Assembly: GCF_001050135.1 (NCBI RefSeq)
Contig: NZ_CP012040.1
Span: 1,364,001 to 1,428,000, forward strand
Source: Cyclobacterium amurskyense
GTDB taxonomy: Bacteria; Bacteroidota; Bacteroidia; Cytophagales; Cyclobacteriaceae
Length of the DNA: 64,000 nucleotides
Reading direction: 5' to 3'
The notes below the pieces were generated by a model. It ran no database searches, had not been told where the DNA came from, and worked only from the letters and a program-made list of their open reading frames with translations. The translations under genes were made by a program, and so were the position numbers. Shown piece after piece: positions 18,545 to 26,774 of the stretch (positions within the stretch are counted from its first letter, which is position 1; every line of letters starts with the position of its first letter).

Positions 18545-19477
18545 ATGAAAAAGCAAATAATTTCAACTTATTCTCAATTGTTATTCGGGCTCTTTGGTAT
18601 TATTTCCTCATGTTCAGAAGATGGGCTAATAGCTACACCGGATACAAACCAAAAGCATATCACTGAAATTCAGGATCCGAATTTTGAGAAAAAATTAATT
18701 GAACTCGGCATCGATAGTGATGGATTAATTAACCAAATGCTTTTAACAGAGGATGCCAGGAATATCAGCACATTGGTTTTAGACAGCTCTCTTGAAACGC
18801 CTGAAGAAGACAAAATAGCAAACCTTAAAGGTATTGAGGCTTTTGAAGATCTGGTTTCCTTATCCGCTGGAAACAATGCTTTAACTGAAATTAATTTAAC
18901 AGCCAACCAAAAATTAACCTCCTTGCACCTTGAAGCCAATTATCTTCAGACATTGGACATTGGCCACAACAAGCAACTCGAAGACATTAATCTCATCTTA
19001 AATAATCTTACTGAAATCAATGGATTAAATAATGCCGATCAGTTGAAGACCCTAAACCTTTCATGGAATCTACTGGAAAGCCTTTCTGTCAACCTTCCAG
19101 GTTTAAAAGTACTGAATGTTGAAACCAATAAGCTAAAGGAATTGGATGTGCAGGGCTGCAGTTCCTTAGAGACCATGATCGCCAAATTAAACGAACTTGA
19201 AACCATAAACCTAAGCACCAATACAAATTTGAAATATGTCACCTTATCGGCCAATCAATTAAAAGAGATAGATCTTACCAACAATGTTAGCTTAGAAAAA
19301 ATATGGCTTTCAAGCAATTCTCTCAAGGGCTTGGATGTTAGAAATCTCCTTGAGCTGCATCTGCTTGATATCAGCAAAAATACAAATCTAAGCTGTGTGA
19401 GAATTGGCCAAAACCAAAATATTTTGACGATAGCCAAGCAGGATCACCAGGAACTTAGAACTAGTCCTTGCGATTGA
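18545..19477 (+). CDS. Leucine-rich-repeat lipoprotein
   Basis: A 310-residue surface or periplasmic lipoprotein. Signal sequence with a lipobox at GIISSC (Cys23). From about residue 90 there are nine or so short leucine-rich repeats of about 20-22 residues with the xLxxLxLxxNxL pattern (LTSLHLEANYLQTLDI, LKTLNLSWNLLESL, LKYVTLSANQLKEIDL). The C-terminus (LSCVRIGQNQNI...SPCD) is the LRR cap found in Bacteroidota LRR lipoproteins. Such proteins usually bind other proteins; no partner can be named. Confidence 0.88.
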   Translation: MKKQIISTYSQLLFGLFGIISSCSEDGLIATPDTNQKHITEIQDPNFEKKLIELGIDSDGLINQMLLTEDARNISTLVLDSSLETPEEDKIANLKGIEAFEDLVSLSAGNNALTEINLTANQKLTSLHLEANYLQTLDIGHNKQLEDINLILNNLTEINGLNNADQLKTLNLSWNLLESLSVNLPGLKVLNVETNKLKELDVQGCSSLETMIAKLNELETINLSTNTNLKYVTLSANQLKEIDLTNNVSLEKIWLSSNSLKGLDVRNLLELHLLDISKNTNLSCVRIGQNQNILTIAKQDHQELRTSPCD

Positions 19478-19531
19478 GACAAAAGAAAAAGTGAACCTGA
19501 AGTGCATTTAGCAAGAGCCTAGGCTTCTGTA

Positions 19532-19636
19532 ATGAAGAAATTAACGAAACTAATCAAAGACCCAAAGATTTTAAAAAGTGTATTGCTCAACCAGCACGGA
19601 GAAAGTAATCCCCCTACCAAACGGAAAAATCAATAA
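19532..19636 (+). CDS. Possible 34-residue ORF or gene remnant
   Basis: ATG frame reading MKKLTKLIKDPKILKSVLLN..., basic and helical, between the LRR gene and the glycine-zipper protein. It could be a small protein, the N-terminal remnant of a larger gene, or chance. No repeat or terminator supports it. Confidence 0.2.
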   Translation: MKKLTKLIKDPKILKSVLLNQHGESNPPTKRKNQ

Positions 19637-19759
19637 AAGGCAAGACACTTTGCCTACATTGGAACGTTCGCCCTTTTGCCTTATATTTAACCTGAATTAA
19701 ATGACTAACTATTCAAATAAATTGGTGAAAGAGATTTCGGGAACCAAAGTAAATACATT

Positions 19760-20218
19760 ATGAAAATCAATTCTCTAAAACCAAGACCAGAAATTAGCAA
19801 TAAGCCAAAATTACAAAAGGTTTATACGCAATTTGAAAAATTAATAGATGAGCTAAGGATTATAGTATTGCCAGAAAAAATTACAGTTTTTATAAATGCA
19901 TCCATAGATGAATTGAATTTGATTTCTAATGAAAAATTGCGAAGTCAAACCAAAAAGAAACAGTCTAAAATCATCTCCCTTATAGAAAAAGAACTAAAAA
20001 TTGTCCCCATCAACCATTATCGCAATACATGGATGGCGATAGGAATGTCGGCTTTTGGGGTTCCACTAGGCGTAGCGCTCGGCGCAAGTCTAGGGAATAT
20101 GGGTTTTATAGCAATTGGTTTACCCATTGGTATGGCCATCGGTCTTTCGGTAGGTACAAGCATGGATAAGAAAGCACAAGAAGAAGGCAGGCAGCTAAAC
20201 ATGGAAGTGAAATTCTAA
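19760..20218 (+). CDS. Glycine-zipper membrane-associated hypothetical protein
   Basis: A 152-residue protein. Residues 1-88 are a charged helical domain (KLQKVYTQFEKLIDELRIIV, KLRSQTKKKQSKIISLIEKE). Residues 92-135 are hydrophobic and rich in glycine with G-x3-G spacing (GVPLGVALGASLGNMGFIAI, GLPIGMAIGLSVGTSM), which fits a glycine-zipper membrane hairpin. The C-terminus is a short charged tail. There is no signal peptide. The family is not recognised; a role in membrane association is inferred from composition only. It is followed 58 bp later by a beta-helix protein gene. Confidence 0.65.
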   Translation: MKINSLKPRPEISNKPKLQKVYTQFEKLIDELRIIVLPEKITVFINASIDELNLISNEKLRSQTKKKQSKIISLIEKELKIVPINHYRNTWMAIGMSAFGVPLGVALGASLGNMGFIAIGLPIGMAIGLSVGTSMDKKAQEEGRQLNMEVKF

Positions 20219-20276
20219 GCCATTCTTCCATGTTGGATAATTTTAAAAGAAAGAAAATTTAGCGAAGCAAAAAAGG

Positions 20277-21668
20277 ATGCATTTTAATAAACTGAAGACA
20301 ACCCTATTAACCATCCTATTCCTTTCCATTATAAGTTGGAATGTCGATGCAAAAAGGGTAGAAAAACAAAAATTATCCACCCTTGCTGTCTCAAATGAAA
20401 ATATAGCTACGGTTGAAGCCTTGACCAACCATGGGAAGTTTACTTACCACCTTGACAATACCGGAAACCTTGAGGTTTCAGCTGCGCTACAGGCTATCTT
20501 CGATGAACTTGGGGCTTTAAAAGATGTATCGGCTACCATTACATTTTTACCCGGCGTGTACTTCCTGGATGCCCCTGTGGTTGTTAAAATAGCCAGTGTC
20601 AAACTAATTGGGCATGCCCACGGGGGAATTGACATACATGGAGCAAATATTGAAAGTGGTACAATTTTCCGACTAGGCAAAAACACTGGCCCTAACTGCA
20701 TCACCTTTGACTATGCGGGACGTAGCAAAGCTTTTCCTTCAGGAGAAACACCCTGGCCCAACCAAAATTTAAAAGTGGAATTGGAAAACCTTTCTTTTGT
20801 AGGGTATAACAATACCGGAGTGAATACTGCCGATGGCTATAGCCGATTTCGAAATGATGAACCCAATTTTAGAGGGCTACACTGGTACCCTACCGAGGAC
20901 AGGTATAAAGATGTAGAGGCAGAAGGTCAACGGGCAATCGTATTGCCAAAGGCACCCAAAGGAGAAGGTGTAGCAAAATGTGAATTGCTTAGGGTTACAG
21001 GCTGCTATTTTACTGAATTATACGTTGCCATTGACATTGCCGATTGCGACGTTAGTTACATCAATAAAAACTGGTTTGGGCAGCTGACCTACGGAATTAG
21101 ACTCCATGGCAATGGTCAAGGAATGATGGCCAGTGACAACTTGTTTGCCGACTTAGAAACAGCCTTTAAATTAAAGAAACCTGTATTTTCCACCTTCCAC
21201 AACAATACCTTTGCCTATATAAGTAAATGCTTTGAAATTGATGAAATCCAGAGTTCTACGATTACTGGAAATGCAGTCTACAACTGGAAAATCTCCACAG
21301 GTGCAGCAGCCTATGGCTCTTTTTGCCATGTTAAGAAAAGCATGAACTTAAATGTTTCAGGAAACAGCATTGCCCAATACCTTGACAGCAGAAAGCGGAG
21401 GAAAACAACGGATTCAGAACCAAATGGACAATCTTTTATTCAGTTCGACAACGCTAAGCAACTGATGTTTTCTAACAATATTGTGCATACCCTTATTAGT
21501 CAGACAGTCGTTCGCCTACACAATTCAAGCAACTCTGTGGTAGTGGACAATATTATCACCTTTGGAGAGGGTGGCAACGCAGTGGCTGAAACGGGAGATT
21601 CCAAGGACAACCTTTACAGGCCTATAGACCCTAAAGATTCAGCACCCTTTGACAAGTACAAATATTAA
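20277..21668 (+). CDS. Secreted right-handed beta-helix protein (GH91-like possibility)
   Basis: A 463-residue protein with an N-terminal signal peptide (cleavage near VDA, residue 25) and a pectate-lyase-like fold. The first module (LQAIFDELGALKDVSATITF then LPGVYFLDAPVVVKIASVKL) is the usual cap: a supply of substrate-covering strand and the FLPGVY motif. Beta-helix rungs follow (VTGCYFTELYVAIDI, NKNWFGQLTYGIRLHGNG, SDNLFADLETAFKLK, NNTFAYISKCFEI, SGNSIAQYL, SNNIVHTLI). The order of rungs recalls inulin fructotransferases (GH91), but I cannot confirm catalytic residues. A polysaccharide lyase or hydrolase of another family is equally possible. It ends 14 bp before a long perfect hairpin. 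Confidence 0.75.
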   Translation: MHFNKLKTTLLTILFLSIISWNVDAKRVEKQKLSTLAVSNENIATVEALTNHGKFTYHLDNTGNLEVSAALQAIFDELGALKDVSATITFLPGVYFLDAPVVVKIASVKLIGHAHGGIDIHGANIESGTIFRLGKNTGPNCITFDYAGRSKAFPSGETPWPNQNLKVELENLSFVGYNNTGVNTADGYSRFRNDEPNFRGLHWYPTEDRYKDVEAEGQRAIVLPKAPKGEGVAKCELLRVTGCYFTELYVAIDIADCDVSYINKNWFGQLTYGIRLHGNGQGMMASDNLFADLETAFKLKKPVFSTFHNNTFAYISKCFEIDEIQSSTITGNAVYNWKISTGAAAYGSFCHVKKSMNLNVSGNSIAQYLDSRKRRKTTDSEPNGQSFIQFDNAKQLMFSNNIVHTLISQTVVRLHNSSNSVVVDNIITFGEGGNAVAETGDSKDNLYRPIDPKDSAPFDKYKY

Positions 21669-21682
21669 CTTGCCTCCGATAA

Positions 21683-21730
21683 GATTTTGTCAGCATTGTT
21701 GCAGAAAAAAGCAACAATGCTGACAAAATC
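21683..21730 (+). terminator. Perfect 20-bp stem-loop after the beta-helix gene
   Basis: Arms 21683-21702 and 21711-21730 are exact complements (GATTTTGTCAGCATTGTTGC and its complement) around the loop AGAAAAAA. It begins 14 bp after the stop codon. There is no U-run, so it may be a rho-independent terminator of weak type or an mRNA-stabilising hairpin. Confidence 0.6.
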
Positions 21731-21749
21731 AGGTTATTCTAAATGTTTT

Positions 21750-21815
21750 TCCCAAGGGCTAACACCCTTGGCTATATACATTTCGCCCCGTTAGGGCTCT
21801 GATTTATCGGATTAT
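21750..21815. repeat. REP-like repeat, family R5 copy a
   Basis: CCAAGGGCTAACACCCTTGG palindrome followed by GCCCCGTTAGGGCT and CTGATTTATCGG. Related wording occurs at 28395-28450. Confidence 0.5.
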
Positions 21816-21919
21816 TGCATTTACAAGAAAACCAGACTATTTTCAATTTCAGCATGTAAAAGATGCTTATTTAGGATTTTAGCAATTTAAAGCAAGGCCA
21901 AAGAAATTATTCGTCTAAG

Positions 21920-22819
21920 ATGGAACAAGCTACAAACATCGCTAAAAGGACCTCCAATCTGTGGAAATTGAACAACCTTCAAATTTCTCACAATATCATT
22001 GATTACAATTCTCTTGGGCTTAATACTTCAAAAAACGAAACTGAATTTGTAAGGCTTCACTTTGGACTCCAGGGGGCTTATGATTTCAAATTTTCGCAGC
22101 TTAACGCTTCCTATCAACTTTCAGGACACCATAACAATATTTTGTATTCTGATGGGCTTGAAATAGCCGTTGAAAATAAAAGCAAACGGATTGAAACTTT
22201 TGGGATAAACTTCAACACTGATTTTTTTATAGAGATTGCTCAAAATGGTAATGAATCACTAAAAAGGCTTGCTGAAAAGGCGATTAACAAGGAAAACGCC
22301 ATTCTTTCACCCGAATGGAAAACCAACAATTTCAAAATTCAATCTGTTATTAATGAGATTATTCATTGCCCTTATTCAGAAGGTCTCAAAGATTTGTTTC
22401 TCTTATCCAAAAGTATAGAGTTGCTAGTGCTACAAGCTGAATTGTATGAACACCAAGGGAACAAGGCTTATATAAAAGACGATAATGACCGGAAGAAACT
22501 ATTAGATGCCAAAGAATTATTGAATGCGAGAATTGACAATCCACCTACATTAAGTGAGTTATCAAAATTGGTTTCTTTAAATGAATACAAGCTTAAAAAG
22601 GGGTTTAAGGAGCTTAATGGCACTACCGTTTTTGGCTATATAAAACACATCCGCATGAACCTGGCCAAAACACTCTTGCTCGAAACTACCAAAACAGCAA
22701 AAGAAATCGCCTATGAAACTGGATATGGTTCTCCACAACATTTTTCAAAAGCTTTCAAAGAGCAATTCGGTATTGCTCCCAATAGTATTAGAAATTTTCC
22801 CGATTCTACAATCTTTTAA
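21920..22819 (+). CDS. AraC-family transcriptional regulator
   Basis: A 299-residue regulator with a C-terminal HTH_18 domain (about 195-295): ARIDNPPTLSELSKLVSLNE, KLKKGFKELNGTTVFGYIKH, and the second helix-turn-helix EIAYETGYGSPQHFSKAFKE with the family signature ending FGIAPNSIR. The first 180 residues are a ligand-sensing region of unknown class (it resembles PchR-like siderophore regulators in length and layout, but I do not see a proven match). It is followed 53 bp later by an SRPBCC protein in the same direction, a common pairing. Confidence 0.9.
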   Translation: MEQATNIAKRTSNLWKLNNLQISHNIIDYNSLGLNTSKNETEFVRLHFGLQGAYDFKFSQLNASYQLSGHHNNILYSDGLEIAVENKSKRIETFGINFNTDFFIEIAQNGNESLKRLAEKAINKENAILSPEWKTNNFKIQSVINEIIHCPYSEGLKDLFLLSKSIELLVLQAELYEHQGNKAYIKDDNDRKKLLDAKELLNARIDNPPTLSELSKLVSLNEYKLKKGFKELNGTTVFGYIKHIRMNLAKTLLLETTKTAKEIAYETGYGSPQHFSKAFKEQFGIAPNSIRNFPDSTIF

Positions 22820-22872
22820 GTAAGCAAACACTCATTTTCGGGTTTAAATACAACTATAAAAGAAAAAATTCA

Positions 22873-23313
22873 ATGGTAATCCGAAAACAAGTAGCCTTCA
22901 ATGCCAGTACGTCAAAGATCTGGGAATTGCTAACCAATCCGGCAATGACAAAACAATACATGTTTGGTTGTGAGGTCCTTTCCGAATGGAAGGTTGGCAG
23001 TACTATCATATGGAAAGGAAAGATGGGGGATGGTGATGATATTGTTCATGTTAAAGGAGAAGTAACAGAAATTGAAAACGGGAAAAAAGTATCCTTCACC
23101 ATGCTGGATCCCAATAGTGGAATTATAGACAAACCGGAAAATTACGCCCTTTTAACCTATGAGGTAGCAGAAACTGAATCGGGAACTACTTTTAATTTGA
23201 CACAGGATTTTGAGGGGACAGAGAATGCGCATAGGAGGTATGAAGAATCTCTTGTAGGTTGGGACATGGTCATTGGGCTCATGCGAGAAATTATGGACGA
23301 AAACCCTCTCTAA
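22873..23313 (+). CDS. SRPBCC (AHSA1-like) protein
   Basis: A 146-residue soluble protein with the START/AHSA1 helix-grip fold: FNASTSKIWELLTNPAMTKQ at the N-terminus, central beta sheet with VHVKGEVTEIENGKKVSFTM, and the C-terminal long helix RRYEESLVGWDMVIGLMREI. Such proteins bind hydrophobic small molecules or act as co-chaperones; no ligand can be assigned. It lies just downstream of an AraC-family regulator and is probably co-transcribed with it. Confidence 0.85.
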   Translation: MVIRKQVAFNASTSKIWELLTNPAMTKQYMFGCEVLSEWKVGSTIIWKGKMGDGDDIVHVKGEVTEIENGKKVSFTMLDPNSGIIDKPENYALLTYEVAETESGTTFNLTQDFEGTENAHRRYEESLVGWDMVIGLMREIMDENPL

Positions 23314-23489
23314 TCCTCTATTAATGAATTACTAAAAATCTTAAACAGAATAAATCCTTCCTTTTGTAACAGGCAATTTTTAATTATATTTATCTTTCAG
23401 AAATTACTTTCTTAAAAAAATTTAAACGGAAGACCGGGAAAGCGCTAAAGCTCCTAAAACAACATTTAACAGTGGCATAAAGCATCTTT

Positions 23490-24320
23490 TTGAAAGCCAT
23501 TTTAGAGGGATTTATGATCCTTTATTTTTCTATTACCTATCTGATACAAATGCACTTTAATAAAACACGTGATATTTTAAAACGTATTTTGTACTCTCGC
23601 AGGATTTTGGCGCGGTATTATTCCTTAAAACGAATAAAAAATCATGATTTCTCCATAATATCAGACAACTGTTGGGGCCGAGAAATGTATCAATTCCTTG
23701 GATTGCCATGCAATACCCCTACTGCGGGTATGGGTATTGAAAAAGATTATTTAGATTTTATTGAAAATTTAAATAGTAAATCAGCACATGAGGTCATAGA
23801 ATTGGACAAAACCCATTGCGAAGGGATAACTGGCACAATTTACCCTGTAGGAAGAAGCCCCTATGCAAAAATTCACTTCCTACATTACGATCGTTTTGAT
23901 ATAGCACAACGGCTATTCCGAATGCGCTTTAAAAAAATCAATACAAAAAGCCTTTATTATAAAATCGACTTTGACTACTACGGTTGCCGGAAAAAGGAAG
24001 ATATAGAACGCTGGAATAAAATGAAATTACCCAATAGCGTTGCATTTTATTCAGACGACACCTTAAAATTTTATTCCGGAAAAATCCACAATGGGGTTTA
24101 CATAAAAAAGAAAAATATCCCGGAGAACAACTATATTTTCGGTTACACGCAAAAATATTTTGATTATATTACATGGATAAATACCGGAATCCCCACTCAA
24201 ACCCTCCAATATAAGGTACTCAATTTTATTTTATTAGACAATGGATTTAACCTTGTTTTCTTTAAATTTATTAAATCGATTTTAAAATACATACCACCTA
24301 AAGCTCTCGAGAGAAATTGA
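23490..24320 (+). CDS. DUF1919 family protein
   Basis: A 276-residue protein. The segment SIISDNCWGREMYQFLGLPC and the following PTAGMGIEKDYLDFIENL are the signature of DUF1919, a family often found in capsule and exopolysaccharide gene sets and suspected to be glycan-modifying enzymes. The C-terminus (YIFGYTQKYFDYITWINTGI) is hydrophobic but has no clear membrane span. The annotated ATG may be too early; MHFNKTRDILKRIL (residue 21) is an alternative. No glycosyltransferase neighbours are seen, so the genomic context does not confirm a capsule role. Confidence 0.75.
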   Translation: MKAILEGFMILYFSITYLIQMHFNKTRDILKRILYSRRILARYYSLKRIKNHDFSIISDNCWGREMYQFLGLPCNTPTAGMGIEKDYLDFIENLNSKSAHEVIELDKTHCEGITGTIYPVGRSPYAKIHFLHYDRFDIAQRLFRMRFKKINTKSLYYKIDFDYYGCRKKEDIERWNKMKLPNSVAFYSDDTLKFYSGKIHNGVYIKKKNIPENNYIFGYTQKYFDYITWINTGIPTQTLQYKVLNFILLDNGFNLVFFKFIKSILKYIPPKALERN

Positions 24321-24391
24321 TTGTGAAAAACTTCCCAAAAACTTAACATTAGCTATCTTGAGTAAGCACAAAATGACCAACAGATCATAAA

Positions 24392-25477
24392 ATGAAACTT
24401 GAATTTAAGAATAAAACCACCCAATTATTAATATTACTAATTATAGCCTCTTGCACTTATGGCTTTATTTCAAAAGCACCGAGGCAACATCATCCACGCA
24501 TCAACGCTTCAAAAGAAGTTGAGATACAACCTCAGAAACTAAGCAACTTTACCCTTGCTGATGGTGAGGAGTACAAATTGGTCAACTCTTCCATTAAGCA
24601 ATTTTACACCATCGCTTTTAGTGGGGAAATTGTAAAGTTTGACACCCTAACCATTGGGAAAGGAAGTGGCAGGTACCTTACGAGCAACCTGATCATCACT
24701 CCTGACAGCATTATAGCTAACAGGGTCACCAATGTAACTGCCAGGACAGCTATCAAGCATCAGCTAAAATTAAAAAATGAAATTAGCATTAAAATTGAAA
24801 GAGGCTTAAGTTCAAGTACTGTCACCATTATAAATGAAAATGACACTTTAAGTTTTTCTTCCGATTTTATAGGAATGAACCAACCATTTATTCATTCTTC
24901 AGGTACGGAGATAAAGGTTGACACTTTTGAATTTATTTGCGAAGATTATAAGTCTGATGTATTTGTATTTGGCGACAGTTATGTGAGTAGCGCTAATCCA
25001 TCAAGGTGGCCCTATTATATACATGCGGCAGGCTATCAATTTTTATGTGATGGGTTGCCAGGGGGCAAGTCTAAGGATTCCTATGATTTTATCAATGCTG
25101 CCTTTTCTATTCATAAACCCAAATATGCCATTTGGTGCCTGGGAATGAATGATAAAAGTGACGTTGAAAGAGTCGCCAATGATGAATGGAAAGCTTATGT
25201 GGAAAAGGTGATAAAATTGTGTGATGAAAGCAATGTGACCCTAATTTTCGCAACCGTTCCAACTGTGGAAATAAGAAACAACAGAGGCAAGAATGATTTT
25301 GTGAGGGCATCCGGTTATCGATACATTGACTTTGATGAAGCCGTATCCGACGGAGAAGGCAACTGGAAAGCAGGCATGTTGGCTAAGGATGGGGTGCACC
25401 CAGCAGAAATTGGCGCAAAAGCCATGGCTGACAGGTTTATGGCTGACTTTCCTGAAATCAAAAATTACATCAGGTAA
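24392..25477 (+). CDS. SGNH/GDSL-hydrolase lipoprotein
   Basis: A 361-residue lipoprotein (signal and lipobox LLIIASC). An N-terminal beta-sandwich region (residues 30-185) precedes an SGNH esterase domain: block I VFGDSYVSSA with Ser194, block III CLGMNDKSD, and block V DGVHPAEIG with the Asp/His pair near 333-336. It should deacetylate or deacylate a glycan or lipid at the outer surface or in the periplasm. It is a single gene; no carbohydrate operon surrounds it, so the substrate is open. Confidence 0.85.
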   Translation: MKLEFKNKTTQLLILLIIASCTYGFISKAPRQHHPRINASKEVEIQPQKLSNFTLADGEEYKLVNSSIKQFYTIAFSGEIVKFDTLTIGKGSGRYLTSNLIITPDSIIANRVTNVTARTAIKHQLKLKNEISIKIERGLSSSTVTIINENDTLSFSSDFIGMNQPFIHSSGTEIKVDTFEFICEDYKSDVFVFGDSYVSSANPSRWPYYIHAAGYQFLCDGLPGGKSKDSYDFINAAFSIHKPKYAIWCLGMNDKSDVERVANDEWKAYVEKVIKLCDESNVTLIFATVPTVEIRNNRGKNDFVRASGYRYIDFDEAVSDGEGNWKAGMLAKDGVHPAEIGAKAMADRFMADFPEIKNYIR

Positions 25478-25707
25478 AAGCAAGCATCTGATTACCAAAG
25501 GACTAAATCCCATTCAATAATCTTCAATTTTATCATGCCATCCATTATGGGCTTGTTTTCTTTCCCATATCTCTATATATTATATGGACATTTTATGTAG
25601 AGGCAAAAAGTGACCCCTCCAGAACCATTCAAATTAACATTAATTGATTTGAATCCATTATAGGGTAACAATACCGCCTTTTGCAAGCATATAATTTACC
25701 ATAAACT

Positions 25708-26124
25708 ATGAATACGTTTATTTTTCAATGTTTACCTCAAAAATACGATTTGAGAGAGAAATTGATAAAAGGGCAGAAAGACACCTGGTATGCCACCCGC
25801 TATCGAAACAAAATGCAACCTGGTGATTTGGTGTTCTTTTGGATGGGTGGGGACGACCGGTTTAGAGGCCTATATGGTTGGGGTGAGCTTATTTCAGAGC
25901 CCTATATAAAGGAAGATTGGGAGAGTTATGGTGTAGATATTTTGTATAAAGCAAGGTTTGCAAAACCCATAACAAAAAGTAAAATTTTAAAATACCCGAA
26001 TTTATCCAACCTATTGTTATTTCGTGCCCCGATGGCCTCCAATTTTTTAGTGGATTCTTCAGAGTCAAAAAGTTTGATCAAATTAATCAGTGGCCTAGGA
26101 GAACCAACACCATTAACTCAATAA
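25708..26124 (+). CDS. EVE-domain (PUA-like) protein
   Basis: A 138-residue single-domain protein. The fold is recognisable from TFIFQCLPQKYDLREKL, the TWYATRYRNKMQPGDLVFFW block and GLYGWGELISEP. EVE domains bind modified bases in DNA or RNA in characterised members and are often linked to restriction, toxin-antitoxin or RNA modification. The next gene, a two-TM protein, starts 3 bp after the stop, so the two are translationally coupled and presumably work together. Which modified base it binds cannot be judged from the sequence. Confidence 0.82.
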   Translation: MNTFIFQCLPQKYDLREKLIKGQKDTWYATRYRNKMQPGDLVFFWMGGDDRFRGLYGWGELISEPYIKEDWESYGVDILYKARFAKPITKSKILKYPNLSNLLLFRAPMASNFLVDSSESKSLIKLISGLGEPTPLTQ

Positions 26125-26127
26125 GCT

Positions 26128-26592
26128 ATGAAAGATTCAAAGACAATTCTTGAGCTTGTAAAAACGCCACTTAGTTTCATGGTCTTTTTTTTACTATTGG
26201 TCGAGTCTTTTTTTGGCTTTCTTATTACCAATAACGATGACAGTTCAGAGAGGGCAATTCTAATCTGGTCTTCAATACTCTTTTTCGGGGTTACCTTATT
26301 GGCCATACTTCTACTTGCCGTAATCAAACCAGAAGCCCTTTCTGGAAACAAAAAATGGACAGAACGATTTGCTCACAAACTAATAACAGATATTTACGAT
26401 GGCTTGGACGGTTATTTGTCCAATCTTCCAAATGACATTGAGTACAAAGAGGCTTGGTTGACCACCTCGGATGTACTTAAAAATACCTATGTTGAAGACA
26501 AAGAGTTTGTGGTCTTTTGCCAAACAATGAGCAAAGAGCTCGACAAAAAAACTGAAATAAGGAAGAAATGGGAAAAATACAGTAAAACCTAA
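26128..26592 (+). CDS. Two-TM protein coupled to the EVE gene
   Basis: A 154-residue membrane protein with two helices (about 13-35, SFMVFFLLLVESFFGFLI, and 46-68, SSILFFGVTLLAILLLAVI) and an 85-residue cytoplasmic tail that is charged and helical (LITDIYDGLDGYLSNLPNDI...KTEIRKKWEKYSK). The layout (2TM plus soluble domain, next to a nucleic-acid-binding protein) resembles membrane effectors of defence modules, but I recognise no named family. Start ATG is 3 bp after the EVE stop. Confidence 0.75.
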   Translation: MKDSKTILELVKTPLSFMVFFLLLVESFFGFLITNNDDSSERAILIWSSILFFGVTLLAILLLAVIKPEALSGNKKWTERFAHKLITDIYDGLDGYLSNLPNDIEYKEAWLTTSDVLKNTYVEDKEFVVFCQTMSKELDKKTEIRKKWEKYSKT

Positions 26593-26774
26593 TTATCGCT
26601 TTTAATCTAAGTTAAAGCTATTACTTGAATTTGGCAGTGTCATTAGGCCGTTCTACCATATGAAAGGCAGGGTTCCCCATTTATCTAAAGGATAACTTAC
26701 AGATAGAATTCTGAACATTTCCTCTGGTTATCAATTACTTATTGAAAATGTTTTCTATAGTCAAAAGGGGATTT

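Noticed and set aside
24481..24560. Possible T9SS or secretion signal in the SGNH lipoprotein leader region
   Set aside because: The sequence is a normal lipoprotein leader and linker; no sorting domain is present at the C-terminus.
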